Shown piece by piece: positions 31,249 to 43,848 of a stretch of DNA of 51,809 bases; positions within the stretch are counted from its first letter, which is position 1, and every line of letters begins with the position of its first letter. The position numbers were made by a program, and so were the translations under genes. Origin of the DNA: Russula earlei (taxonomy: Eukaryota; Basidiomycota; Agaricomycetes; Russulales; Russulaceae); assembly GCA_025769875.1 (NCBI GenBank), contig JAGFNK010000373.1:1-51809 (forward strand), read 5' to 3'. The notes beneath the pieces are model-generated. The model was not told the DNA's origin. It searched no databases and saw only the letters and a list, made by a program, of their open reading frames with translations.

Positions 31249-34200
31249 TTATGACCTAGTTGCTCCTGCAACTATGTTATTAGACTTAGGCATTGTTGGG
31301 TACTGTCGGTGAAAGGCCTTTACAGCCTCTTTGGCTTTAATTAGGTTTGATGCGGGCTCCCAAGTGTTCTCTGCCGTGGGGTACCCTTTCCATTGTACTA
31401 GGTATTGAATGCCTCTACGATTGGGGGAATGTCTGGACGCTAGGACTTTGTCCACTTCATACTGTTCCTCTCCTTCCACTATAGTAGGGGGGGTTGTTTG
31501 AAGTTTGGACAGTGGGCAGTGGTCTCTTTGTACGGTTTGATCAGGGAGTTATGAAAGACTGGGTGTATCCTCCATGTCTTTGGTAGTTCTAAGCATACAT
31601 TGACTGGGTACAAGGTGACAACCTTGAAGGGTCCATATCGTCGAGGGGCTATCTTGGCTTTTGGGTGTGTTGTCCTCAGATTAGTGGCTTCTAGCCAGAC
31701 TAAGTCTCCTGTCTTAAACTGGTACTTGGGGAAGTGGGAGCAGGGTTGTCCCATCAGTGTTGCGGCATTCCGGAGGGAGGCTGCGACCTCCTCTCTAAGT
31801 AGGTCTAGCTGTTGCAGGCGTTCCAGGACGGAAGGGAACTTGGTATTGAAACTAAAAGGGGGGGCAAATGTTGGATTGAAGCCATACCATATTTCAAAGG
31901 GGGCTTTGTGGGTTGCGCTATGGGTGCGTGCAAGCAAATTCCATAAATGGGATTAGTTTGGCCCAGTTAACCTGTTGGTGGTTACAGAAGATTCTCAAAT
32001 ACTGTTCTAGTTCTTGGTTGACTCTTTCTGTTTCCCCATCTGATTGGGGGTGGTATGCCATGCTAAGGGAGGACTTAACATTTAGTTTCCTCCATAGTTC
32101 TTGGGTAACTTTTGCTACGAACTGGGGACCTCGGTTAGAGATGATTTGAGTTGGCAACCCTACTCATCTCCACACGTTGTTCATGATTAGGGAGGCAGTA
32201 TCCTCTGTGTTGATAGTCTTGTGACATGGGGAGATGATAGCAGCTTTGCTAAAGCAGTCCACCACTACTAGTAGGCTGTTATACCCTTGAGAGAAAGGTA
32301 GATTGACAATGAAGTCCATGGTGATGCTGTCCCATATCTTGCCCGCAGGGGTGATAGGGACTAGGGGTACAGTTGTTGTTGGGCAATTCTTTGTGCTTTG
32401 ACATATAGCACAACCATCTACATAGCCCTTAACAAATGTTAACATTCCTGGCCACCAATAGTTATGGCTTATTAGTTCATAGGTCTTCCATTGACCTGGG
32501 TGGCCTGTGGCTAAGGAATCATGGTGTACTTTGAGGACCGTATGCCTTAGTGCATCTGACCTTGGGACATAGACTTTCCCTTTGAAGAGAATCAGTCCAT
32601 CTTCTAAGTTCCAGTCCTGCAAGCCTTTTGTGAAGCAATGGGGGCCATTCTTCAGGATGGTTTCTAAGGCCCCTTTGACCTCTGGGTCATAGTCTTTGCT
32701 GGAACATAGTTGTTTTCTTAGTTCAAAGTCTCCTATGGGTTCTGTTGTGGATGATCGGGTTGCTCTAATTTTAAAAGATTGTTGGTCCAGCAGGACCTTT
32801 GCATCATTTTCATGCATCCCCTCTTTATAGTCTGGCCGCCTGGACAGACCGTCAGGCTTTGTTTTGGGTTCCAGGGTGGTGTATAATGTGGAAATTGAAT
32901 GCGCTAAGCAGCAAAGCCCACCGAGCTTGTCGTCGAGTGAGTTTTTGCTTTGTCATGAAGTACGTGAGGTTGTTGTGGTCTGTCCACAACTCCATGGGGT
33001 GTTTAGCGCCTTCTAAGTAATGTCAGAAATGCCAAAGCGAGGAAACTATAGCTAGAAGCTCTTTGTTGTAGATCATATAGTTTCTTTGAGCGGGGTCTAA
33101 TGATTTGGAGAAGTACGCCACTGGGTGGTACTGGTTGAGTTCATCCGGTTGTTCTAAAATGGAGCTGACTGCAAAGTTGCTTGCATCACAGATCAAGCGG
33201 AATGGTCGTAAATGGTCAGGAAGCGCTAAGACAGGTGCTTTCATAAATGCTTCAATAAGGGTGTGGAAGGCTTTTTCCTCCTTGGACCCCCAATGAAATG
33301 GGTGGTCCTTCTTGGTTAGGTTGAACAATGGTTGGGCCAGATGGGAATATTGGTGTATAAAACGTCTGTAGAAGTTACAAAAGCCTAAGAAGGCTTGAAC
33401 TTTGGTGATATTACTAGGAGTTGGCCACTGTGTGATGCCTATGAGTTTATTGGAGTCCATTGATATGCGTCCTTGAGAAATGTGTATGCCAAGATAACTA
33501 ATGGACGTTTGACGGAAGGCACATTTTTCTGGCTTCAGGTATAAGTCGTGTTCTTGTAGGATTCTAAGAACGTTATGTGTCCACTGATCTAAGTCATGAA
33601 TGGTGTTTGCAAGGATTAGTATATCGTCTAGAGTTACCACAACATGTCCTGTTGTGATCAGTGGTGCTAAGATATTGTTCATGAATTGTTGGAGCATGGC
33701 TGGTGCATTACAAAGGCTGAAGGTCATAATAAGTGGTTCAAAAAGGCCTAAGGGTGTCTTAATGGCTGCGAGGTGTTCATCACCTTCTTGAAGGCAGATG
33801 TTGTTATATCCCCATTGTACGTTGAACTTTGTAAAGTATTGTGCCCCTTGCAGTTTATCAATAAGGTCTGGGATTAATGGTAGGGGGTAGGCATCTTTGA
33901 TAGTGGCAGCATTGAGTCCTTGATAGTCTTGTACTGGGTGTAGGGCACCACCTTTCTTTTCCACAAAGAAGAATGGGCTAGCTATTGGTGCTTTAGAAGG
34001 GCGGACAGTCCCTCGCTTGAGGTGTTCGTCTAGATACTCTTTCAAGGCCACTAATTCCTTTGGAGTGAGCCGATAGATGCCACAGTCCTTACATGAGGCT
34101 CCTGGTTTGAGATTGATGGCATGATCCCATGGTGCATGAGCAGGGAGACATTGGGAGGCTTGTTTGTCAAATACACTTTGCCAGATCTTGAATTCAGTCA

Positions 34201-34993
34201 GGATTAGTTTCTCGAGGGGTTGTGTTGGCTGATTATCCTTTGCTAACTTGGTAGATGTTGTGCTCTTTGCCTGGATTTGTAATGGGTGATGCTGGAAGGC
34301 ATTATGAATGTGTTCATCGACAAGGGGTTCCTCCTTGTCCAGAATGTCTCAAAATATTAATGCTGCTATATGTTTGAATGATGGTTCTTTGTCTTCTGGG
34401 ATTGTGAGGGCTTTTATCGATCCTCTGTGTGTATTGTGGGTTGATGGGACTGTTATGGAGGGTTGTGTCATTACACATGTCGCTGGGCAGTTTTGTAAGG
34501 TGATAGTATCCTTGGTCCAATTGATATCTGGGTTATGGTGTCGTAGCCAGTCAGTACCCAGGATAATATCATGGTCTCCTATGTTGGTAACAAGGAACTC
34601 TGCTTGTTCATCATGTGTATCTCCCATCGCTTTGATTCGTAGCCGTTGGATGGTGCTATATATGATTAAACCATTAGTGTTTGTGGTGCCATCTACATTT
34701 TGTGCTGGTAGGGGTCTTTGTAATCTGCAAAGTTGGAGATTATGTTGGTTCACGAATTGCTCATGGATGATCATTCCTTCTGCCCCACTGTCTATGAGGG
34801 CACTTGCACCAATTTCCTTGCCACTGAGTTTCCCCACAAGTGTTACTTTCAAGGCTATGGAAGGGGATCTTATATTCTTTGTAAAGACTTTGGGGTAATT
34901 GATTTGTATGGGTATAGTGGCAATCTGTACCGTACTCCTTAGCAGTGCACTAAGGTGTTCTATCAAAAATCCATAGGAGCAGAATGAGGACAC
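31249..34993 (-). pseudogene. pol: Family C Pol (minus copy): PR, RT, RNase H, integrase, chromodomain
   Basis: Reading leftward: protease (ALIDSGAEGMII), RT (33023-34051 block) with motif A KFNVQWGYNN and TLDD, RNase H (LICDASNFAVSS), integrase zinc site (GCAICQ), core ([22 protein letters not shown]) and chromodomain (YLVQWKGYPTAENTWEP). Key residues are lost: RT motif A Asp is Asn (33821-33823) and the second integrase Asp is Asn (32134-32136). Several TGA stops (after LIF, SLWHF and NVWR) each fit CGA, and there are at least three frameshifts (near 32850, 31925, 31480). Unlike A, B and D, the protein ends about 25 residues after the chromodomain, so family C lacks the long C-terminal extension. 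Confidence 0.9.
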
Positions 34994-35529
34994 GGAATGT
35001 TAGCAGCGAGACTTTCTCGCCAAGTTACGAGAGAGGCAATAGGAACTGGATCTGTGTCTTTCTGTTCAGGTTGTTCTTCCTGAATGGTAGCTGAACGGAC
35101 TGCAGTCTGCGAAGATTCTCTGGGGCGACGAGCACGGGCAGCGGCTTTCTTAGACCTGCAGTCTTTGGCCATGTGGTTAGGTTTGCCGCAGTAGTAGCAC
35201 AGCTTCAACTCTGTGCGTCATTGTTTCTCAGTGTTCATGAGCGTGTTGCGTGGGGCATTGTTGTTCCAGCATTGTTCACCCGGTTCGCCTTGATAGAGAT
35301 TGATCTCTACTGGAGTATCCGGGTCATTAGTACCTAGACCCCTTGTTTGTACTGGCGGTTTTCCTGTATGGAATGATGGTGACATCCACATGTGATACAC
35401 TTGATTGAATTCACGTGCCTTCTTGACTAGTGCTGCCAAGGTGGTAGGCGCAGGCATTATACCCAATATCTTGATGTGGATCCCTTGATTCAGATTATGG
35501 CAGAAAGCAAACATTTTAGTGTTCTCGTC
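34963..35529 (-). pseudogene. gag: Family C Gag (minus copy), C-terminal part with CCHC knuckle
   Basis: Gag from MFAFCHNLNQ to EKQ, then TGA (35215-35217) in the context CAA-TGA-CGC. It then continues in frame through LCYYCGKPNHMAKDC, a normal CCHC knuckle, to a stop at 34963. Pol overlaps in another frame by about 30 bases. The N-terminal part is across the family B insertion at 43849-44355. Confidence 0.85.
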
Positions 35530-36120
35530 TGTTGTAATTTACCCCCTTGTTGGTTCGTCCATAATCCCTCCCCATTATTGTTCATCTTGTTATCTCTGTC
35601 CCCGTGGTTACCGTTTCGTCCCTTGATGGTGATCCCTTATTGTGTTTCACTTATTGTGTTTCACCTATTGTCGAGCTACTTTTGCTATTGGTCTACCTTT
35701 ACTTATTGTTCTGCTTATAGTACTGTACAGCCTCGCTACATACAGTATTTAAGCACCTGTAAAAGCTGGGAAATGCCCCAAGCTTAGCTTTGTCCTATTT
35801 CCTGTCGCATCCCTTGCCCTGTATACTCTCTCAATCACAACTTGCTTGTGCTGGCCTATACTCTGCTTGACCTAAGCACACCTCAAGGAACCTTTGTGTT
35901 CCTCTTCCTCCTCTGCCTCTCTCTCATCGTCCTCCTCTTCTGCGAAACCAGGAGATCGACTCTGTCTGCGGACTGAGTCATTGTCTGACTCAGCCTTGAG
36001 ACGCTAAACCTTTGATCTGGTCTCTTTGAGCCAGCACCCATTGAACCCTTGAACCAAGTCACAGGGACTTGGCCCCACTGAACCTTGAGCTAACGCTCTT
36101 ACGGCCGCGACACTGTAACA
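35530..36120 (+). repeat. 5' LTR of family B copy 2
   Basis: TGTTGTAATTTACC...TGTAACA, 591 bp, homologous to 22334-22939 with a few small indels. Confidence 0.92.
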
Positions 36121-36121
36121 C

Positions 36122-36132
36122 AAGCTAAGCTT
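36122..36132 (+). other. Primer-binding site, self-primed type, family B copy 2
   Basis: AAGCTAAGCTT, identical to copy 1 and complementary to AAGCTTAGCTT in its LTR near 35779-35789. Confidence 0.8.
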
Positions 36133-36149
36133 TTCTACTCCATTCTGGA

Positions 36150-37647
36150 GATCAACCTTGAACTACCATCAAATCGTTGGGTCCTTGTCCAACCGAGACT
36201 GTCCCCAGATCTTCCCGAATACGTCGTAGGAGCTGCCACTTGGGACAGCTTTCATACCTTCCTCTGCTACGTCACCACCGAGAACAATGAAGAACTACCG
36301 GTCAAATTCATCAACAACCGTTGGTTCAAACTACGACTTAGAAGAGGACAACTCTACACTCACCTAGACCTAGAACTCCTCAGAAACAGTCTTGGATTAG
36401 GTTACTGGAGGGAAAACGACCCTCTCTACGAACCACCATCAGAATCAGAAGCCTCTTCTACAGAAGGCAACCCCCCTGAACCAGAAAACACTGTTGAAAC
36501 CCAGACACCCTTTGAATCCCCTGCTTTAGAACCAGAGGACCCCCTTGGAAACCAGGAACCCATCAAAGCTCTAGAACTCGAACCACAGAACCCCCCAGAA
36601 CCCAATATGGCAGCCCAACCCCAAGTCGCTGTACAACCCCCCCAAGTCGCCACTCAAGCCCCTTAGATGGCCGCCCAGGCCCCCCCAGTCATTGCCCCAC
36701 CTCCCCAACCAGCTGCCCCAGCACCACAAGGCACTAATGGGTCCCTTAGTGGCAAAGAACCTACCGCTTTCACAGGGGAGAGGAACAAAACTAAAAGATT
36801 CATCATGGAATTTAACTTGTTCTGGGGCCTTAATGATGACAAAGCAGTAATGGTTTCCCCTTTCAAACGAACGATGCTGGCCCTTTCCTATATTCAAGGA
36901 GAAAAGGTCGAAGAATGGGTCAACTCACAGGCAACCGCACTCAGGAATAAAGTGAATAGGACCCAAAACCCAGTTAATAGAATGAATGAAGCATTATGGA
37001 ATGACTTTGTCACAGACTTCACATTCAAGTTCACTAATACTGCGGAGAAAGAAGATGCCCAAGCAGCTATTGTCAAACACGTAATGAAGGACTCCCTTGA
37101 TGACTACATTTCCACTTTTGAACAACTCCTGAACAAAACTGGGTGGCCGGAGACAGACATAATTGCCATTGAAAGCTTCAAAAATGGCCTAAAAATCGGG
37201 CTTTACCGCACAATTCTGAACAGAGATGTCTGGCCCACCACTCTCCAAGAATGGAAGGAGGAGGCTAGAAGACAACACCGATGTTTCATCACCATCAGGG
37301 AAAAGCTTAAAGGAAAGACCACACACTCCCCCTCAGAACATAAACACCATCACCCCGACCGAATGCAAGTAGATGCTGCCAAGTCCAATTTTAAGAAGCT
37401 CACTGAAGAAGAAAGAAAACAATTGGCAAAAGAAGGACATTGCTTCCGTTGCAGGGAGAAAGGCCATCTTAGTCAGGAATGCCCTAAAAATACAACCCCC
37501 ACCACTTCCAAAGCCCAAGTCACCGAATCTACCCCAGAACCGTCTAAAGAAGAAGAACCAGCTTCCATAGTAGCATGCATGAAAACCCTACCAGCCGAGG
37601 AACGAGCCAAGATCTGGGATCTCATCCTTAAAGAGGATTTTCTCTAG
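36150..37647 (+). pseudogene. gag: Family B copy 2 pre-Gag and Gag
   Basis: Same order as copy 1: pre-Gag domain (WDSFHTFLCYVTTEN, INNRWFKLRLRRG), linker, capsid, and a CCHC knuckle (CFRCREKGHLSQEC near 37442). TAG at 36664 replaces CAG of copy 1. Gag ends at the shared TAG 37645-37647. The codon after PAEE is CGA here (TGA in copy 1). Confidence 0.85.
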
Positions 37648-39375
37648 GCCAAAGTGTGACAGTCGGCACAGAGGCCCAAATAGATACCATTGTCAACCAT
37701 AAAGAAAACTCAATGAAAGTTCCTTTTATGCTAACAACCAATGGAAAGACTGGACAAGCACTCCTTGACAGTGGAGCGACAGAAAATTTCATCAGTCAAG
37801 GAATTGTGGAAAAATTACAAATCCCACTTCGAGTCCTCAGAACCCCCAGACCCATCATTAATGTAGATGGTACCAATAACCAAGGGGGAGCACTAACCCA
37901 TTATGCTCATATTGCCGTACGACATGGCCCCACCACATGACTTCTCACCTTCTACGTCACAAATTTGGGAGAAGATAGAATGATCCTCGGATATCCCTTC
38001 CTAAAGGCGATTAACCCCCTTGTCAACTGGAGCACCGGTCGTCTGAGAAACCACTTAGGAATCCTTCTCACCCCCGTCCCCCTAACCAAACCACCAAAAA
38101 TCCGGATCGCACAAATAAGAACAACTACCATTCCCCCGGAATACTCACGACATCAGGAAGTCTTCTCAGAAGAAGCAGCCAAATGACTCCCACCTAGTCG
38201 AGGAGAACTCGACTTTAGAATCACCCTAAAACCTGACACCCCCAAGTTCCTTGATTGCCGAACTTACCCACTCCCTCAAAATGAGAAACAAGAGTTGTCA
38301 AGACAAATACAAGGGGATCTAGCCAAGGGTTTCATCAAAGACGGTATTTCGGATTTTGTGTCCCCTGTCTTCTTTGTCCAAAAAAAGGATGGCACTGCCC
38401 CACAAATGGTAGTCGATTATCAAAAACTCAATAATGCTACAGTCCCCGATTACCACGCCTTGCCCAATATGGAAGAGCAATTGCACCGACTAAGGGGCAA
38501 AACCACCTTCAGCAAATTTGATGTCTGAGCCGGCTACAATAACATTCTGATCCACCCTGAAGACCGACACAAAGGCGCCTTCAAAACTCAGTTTGGTACC
38601 TTCATCCCCATGGTAATGGGTTTCGGCTTTACCAATGCTCCAGCCACCTTCCAACGAGCAATGAACCATACCCTCCGACCTTGGCTTCTAAAATACCCAG
38701 AAAACAGCTGCAACTACCTAGACAATGTGGCAATAGCCACAGGAGTAGGAGAAGAGCTCCTTCACCAACAAATCACATACGAGTTCCTTGACTTACTCGA
38801 AAGAGACTCCTATTTCCTGAAAACATCAAAATGCGCCTTTGAACAACATGAAATTGATTTCCTGGGTTTTCGGATCAACCAAGGAACCCTCAAAATCGAC
38901 CCAGTCAAAATGGATGGCCTCAAAATTTGGCCGAGACCCCCCAACAATCTGAAACAGGTACAACAAATCATGGGCGCCCTCAATTACCAACAACCGTTCA
39001 TCCGAGACTTCGCCAAGATAGCTCGCCCCATTTTTTCCACAATCAAGAAAGGGACCCCCTTTCTCTGGACCCCAGAAGCAACTGAAGCATTAGAAATCTT
39101 AATATCAACAGTCTGCGATGACCCTGAACTTTACACCGCTAACCCTGATCTTCCATATGAGTTAGAAACTGACGCCTCACAATTTGCTACCGGGGCAATC
39201 CTATTTCAAAAGGACCCAAGAGGAAAAAGAAAAATGATTGGTAACATGTCACACGCATTCAATAAAGCAGAAAGGAACTACCCAGTCTAGGATAGAGAGT
39301 TCCTAGCCTTGATCCTCGCACTCCAACACTGGCAATACCTATTGGTCGGAACAAAGCACCCCTTCAAGATTTTTA
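37648..39375 (+). pseudogene. pol: Family B copy 2 Pol, 5' part (PR, RT, start of RNase H)
   Basis: Protease LLDSGATENFI is intact. RT motif A keeps Asp (KFD) but is followed by TGA at 38526. The YLDD box is YLDN (AAT at 38724-38726), so polymerase activity is lost. In-frame stops: TGA 37938, 38184 and 38526, all CGA in copy 1, and TAG 39288 in place of TGG. RNase H is split at 39375 by the MITE. Confidence 0.9.
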
Positions 39376-39928
39376 GGCCCCTTTTACCAACTGAGAATTC
39401 TTGAATCTTGAACTTGAACTTGGATTTTGGGATTTTCCGGGAGTGACAGGAGTGACAGGAGTGATCTAAGTGATATGATGTATATAATAAATTAATATGC
39501 ATTTGTTTTTGTTGTCATTTGCATACTCACATATTTGGGGTTACACATGATGTGTCAGCGTCAAACTTGGGGTCGAGCAGTCCAACTCGAGCTCAACATC
39601 TGGGTGCTTGCAGCCCCATTTTCACCAGAGCTGCACATACAAATTTTGCACAAAGATGTGCACCCACACATTGGTGACACATATTCTGCCTTATGACATG
39701 CTTGCAATACCCCACTTGGAAGGAGTGGAAGGAAGGGTTAGAAAAAATATTTTACATATCACATGTAAACCCAGCAAATCACACCGGAAAATAACTCATA
39801 TTTGAAATGGACTCATATTAGTTTATTATGTCACTTACATCACACCTGTCATTCCTGTCACTCCCGGAAAATCCCAAAATCCAAGTTCAAGTTCAAGATT
39901 CAAGAATTCTTGGTTGGTAAAAGGGGCC
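39376..39928. mobile_element. 553-bp MITE with long TIRs and TTA duplication
   Basis: The ends GGCCCCTTTTACCAA are inverted for well over 100 bases, including GAATTCTTGAATCTTGAACT and a GGAGTGACA repeat. TTA is duplicated on both sides (39373-39375, 39929-39931), and removing the insert restores the RNase H frame seen in copy 1. GG-start TIRs with a 3-bp TTA duplication fit the PIF/Harbinger superfamily. It has no coding capacity. Confidence 0.88.
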
Positions 39929-39931
39929 TTA

Positions 39932-42900
39932 CGGATCATGCCAACCTCGCCCACTACTGACTCCCCCACAAAATCAATCGAAGAATTGCGGGTTACATTT
40001 CCACGCTAGCGGATTACCACTTCGAGATTCACCACAAACCCAGAACTTCCAATCGTGCTGATGCTCTCTCACAACGACCTGACCACAATGATGGGTCAGG
40101 AGATAACCAAAACATCACAGCACTCCCTGACAAACTTTTCATTTGCACGCTTCACACTGAGGACCTCTATACTCAAGTATTAACCGAACAAAGAAAACGA
40201 AAGACAGACCTCCTCATGTGGAAGATCAAGCACGGTCTTCAAGAAGAAGAAAATGCACTGTTCAAAGATGGAAAATTGGTGGTACCGTATCAAGAACCCC
40301 TCTTATGGAAGATCTTGCATACCTATCACGACAGTGTCCTTGGGGGGCACACAGGAAATGCCCGAACCTTGTACTCAATCCAAGAATCCTTCTGGTGGCC
40401 AAAGATGGCCTACTTCATACGGGACTACATTCGAGGGTGTGCCACCTGTCAAGCCAACAAGTCCTCCACACACCCAACTTGCCCCCCAATTTACCCCATT
40501 CCCCCAGAATTTCAAAGACCCTTCCAAACTATTGCCATTGATTGGATTGTCGATCTCCCACCATCAGAAGGGAACAATGCCATTATGACCATCACCGACC
40601 ATGACTCCACCAAGGCAGCCATATTCATACCCTGCCGTAAAGACATGGGAACTTTGCAAATGGCCAAGCTATTTTCATGCTACGCCTTCCCATGGACCGG
40701 AATTCCCTCCAAAATTATCTCCGACCGTGACTCCCGCTTTACCTCCAACCTGTTTCAGGAAGTTTCCCAAATCCTCGGGATTAACCAAAATTTAAGCACT
40801 GCCTACCACCCCCAAACTGATGGACAATCAGAAAGGACCAATCAGACCTTGGAAATGTACCTACGCATCTACACAGGAGAAAAGCAGGAAGAATGGGCAC
40901 ACTGGCTCCCCATAGCCCAATACCATTTTAACGCCCACAAATCTACTACCACCAAGAGAACCCCTTACGAACTCCTCATTGGGTTTAACCCTCAAGGGCT
41001 TGGCACCCAGCTCAAGTCCAAGTTTCCCGGAATCCAAGAACGACTCCAAGCATTAAAAGACATGAGGGAATCAGCACAAGAAGCAATGAAAAGAGCACAG
41101 AATAACTGGATCAAGGAAACCAAGTTCAAAGGTTTCGAAGAAGGACAGAAGGTTTGGTTGGAAGGCACTAACTTAAAAACTCCCCATCAGTTTCATAAGT
41201 TCCACCCCAAATGATTCAGCCCTTTTACCATTACCAAGCGAATCTCCCACATTGTTTACCAGCTCCAATTACCGCCCCAATGGAACATCCACAATGTATT
41301 TCATGCCTCCCTCTTATCTCCAGTCACAGAGACAGCCGAACATGGGCCAAACTTCCCTGAACTGAACCACCACCTGACCTTCTCTCGGGAGAATATGAAG
41401 TCGAAAAGATTACCACCCAACGTCTCTATAGAAACCGACTCCAATACAGGGTCCGGTGGAAAGGGTATTCCGCAGCAGAGGATACCTGGGAACCTCTCTC
41501 AAACCTTAAAAACGCTCAAGATGCCATCACCATGTTTCACCTCCAACAACCCACCAAACTCCGTACCATGACCATCACTAACTCTGGTCCTGCAGAATCC
41601 CATCACTCAGATGAAAGTCTGGATGACTTAGAACATCAATTCCAAACACTTTCGATACAACAACGTACATTACTCCCCCAAATTAACTCACGTAACCCCC
41701 CTTCTTATTCCATTAATGACCCCACTATCCCCGACCACGGGTATACAATTTTCAATTTAGCCGCCAGAGAACAACTCTTCTCTGGAATTCTCTCTCCTGG
41801 TGACTTCCGCAGTTTTCAATTACTTATGACGGACCCCCGTTTCTCTGAGTTTCATCTATCCATACGAAGAGCAGTACTTACAGATTTAGTATGGAACCAC
41901 ATCACACGCTCAGCCTACATAAGTACCCCCACTCCTTCTGAGTGGTCAGCCTGGCACCACGAACACGCTACCTCCACTTACAACACTCCCATGTCGTCCC
42001 CCGTTTCTAACTCATCCCCTCTACCTATCCTCACCCCTTCCCCCACCATCAAACAAGAACCCCTCATGCCTGAAGTTATTCAACATATCATCGACCAGCG
42101 AACCTTCATCGTCCCAGACAAAACCGAGGTCCAAGACCTTGCTGCTACCCTCAACCCACTCGCCATCCGAGAAGGAACACCCTCGCCAACCCCGACTGAA
42201 GCAGACCCCACTCACCCTGGCCCCCCTTGGTTTGTTTACAAACCTTACACGCATGTTCCCCCTTTTTACATTAATGTTAATGGGTGAAAGCGCCTATTAC
42301 CATACTTACGCGTCGCCTTATATAACAATGAACCCATGCTTCTAGGGACTATGGGTCGAGGAGAACCCACTTACGGAGAAAAGCTCATTGCCCGGCCCGT
42401 TGTCTCTGCCCCTCATCCCTCTGTTACTGCCTCTGACCTCCGCCTCCTCATTGAGGACCACCCCTTCCATTTTGACGCTGCCCAAGCCCTTGAAAACCTC
42501 CATGACCCTGGTGCTCTTGCCAACATCTACCCTCTCCATGTCAGTTCTTTCAAATTGAAAGTCTTGGAGGGCAAGTGCGTCTCTATTCAAGGGGCTCTAA
42601 GTGTCCTTCAAGGGCAACTCGCTGACCGACTCCATGAGATCCAGTCCCACACTAAAGAAACCGCCGCCATCCACAGTCGCCTTTGGGCCAACAATACTTC
42701 CGTCTGAGTTCGTCATCAGCTTAATAACTTGATGACTGATGGGGGGCTCACCCACGATGCTGGACCATATTACTCACTGGCAGGGAGTTACGACAAAATT
42801 GAGGAGTCGAAGGAATCATCCACTTCCCCTTCACCATCCATTCACCCTCCTCTCTCCCTGACCCCTCCTCTCGAGTACCTCCCCCCTCGTGTTGTCAACC

Positions 42901-43244
42901 AGTCCCAAAACGACGCTCCCATGGGGTCACCCTCCCACTTCCCCCAAATGTTCTCTGATGACGCCAGTACCCCCAACACCCCTCTCACCCCCGCATGAAT
43001 GACTAAGGCACAGCATCACCAGCTTCAGAAGTGACAACACGTTGGCAGACACTGCAATACCAAGGGGCATTGGAACAAGGACTGCAACAGACCTCACACT
43101 AATTGTAGCGGACAGGAGGATTGCATCCTCAGGAGGACCCATCGGAGCTACAGAGGTTTCTGCCCCAGAGCAATGGGGCCCCAGAGCGTGTGGCCAGAAG
43201 TCAAAGGCGATGAACTCCATAAGTTGGGCCCTGAGACCGATTAG
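39932..43244 (+). pseudogene. pol: Family B copy 2 Pol, 3' part (RNase H, integrase, chromodomain, extension)
   Basis: Continues from the MITE: end of RNase H (TDHANL), integrase zinc site and core (AIDWIV, ISDRDSRF, GQSERTNQ, all intact), chromodomain near 41450, then the long extension. TGA stops at 39958, 41212, 42285 and 42996 are CGA in copy 1; 42705 and 43032 are AGA there. A 5-bp insertion near 41360 shifts the frame. At 41817 the codon is CAA where copy 1 has TAA, so chromodomain and extension are one reading frame here. In the terminal knuckle the first Cys is Gly while the second is kept, the opposite of copy 1. Ends PETD-stop, 30 bases before the LTR. Confidence 0.88.
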
Positions 43245-43261
43245 TTCAGAAAACTAAGTGT

Positions 43262-43274
43262 GAGGGGGGCATGA
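43262..43274 (+). other. Polypurine tract, family B copy 2
   Basis: GAGGGGGGCATGA adjacent to the 3' LTR, as in copy 1. Confidence 0.8.
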
Positions 43275-43848
43275 TGTTGTAATTTACCCCCTTGTTGGTT
43301 CGTCCATAATCCCTCCCCATTATTGTTCCTCTTGTTATCTCTGTCCCCGTGGTTACCGTTTCATCCCTTGATGGTAATCCCTTATTGTGATTCACTTATT
43401 GTGTTTCACTTATTGTGTTTCACCTATTGTCGAGCTACTTTTGCTATTGGTCTACCTTTACTTATTGTTCTGCTTATAGTACTGTACAGCCTTGCTACAT
43501 ACAGTATTTAAGCGCCTGTAAAAGCTGGGAAATGCCCCAAGCTTAGCTTTGTCCCATTTCCTGTCGCATCCCTTGCCCTGTATACTCTCTCAATCACAAC
43601 TTGCTTGTGCTGGCCTATACTCTGCTTGACCTAAGCACACCTCAAAGAACCTTTGTGTCCTCCTCTTCTGCGAAACCAGGAGATCGACTCCGTCTGCGGA
43701 CTGAGTCATTGTCTGACTCAGCCTTGAGACACTAAACCTTTGATCTGGTCTCTTTGAGCCGGCACCCATTGAACCCTTGAACCAAGTCACAGGGACTTGG
43801 CCCCACTGAACCTTGAGCTAACACTCTTATGGCTGCAATGCCATAACA
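43275..43848 (+). repeat. 3' LTR of family B copy 2
   Basis: 574 bp, TGTTGTAATT...CATAACA; shorter than its partner mainly through a small deletion near 43650. Confidence 0.92.

Larger units (their letters stand above)
35530..43848 (+). mobile_element. Gypsy family B element, copy 2, with an internal MITE
   Basis: Two LTRs (591 and 574 bp), PBS, Gag, Pol and polypurine tract, inserted in family C Gag. The flanks TCGTC (35525-35529) and TTGTC (43849-43853) are a 5-bp duplication with one CpG-type change. It has many more stops than copy 1, so it is older or more heavily mutated. Confidence 0.93.
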
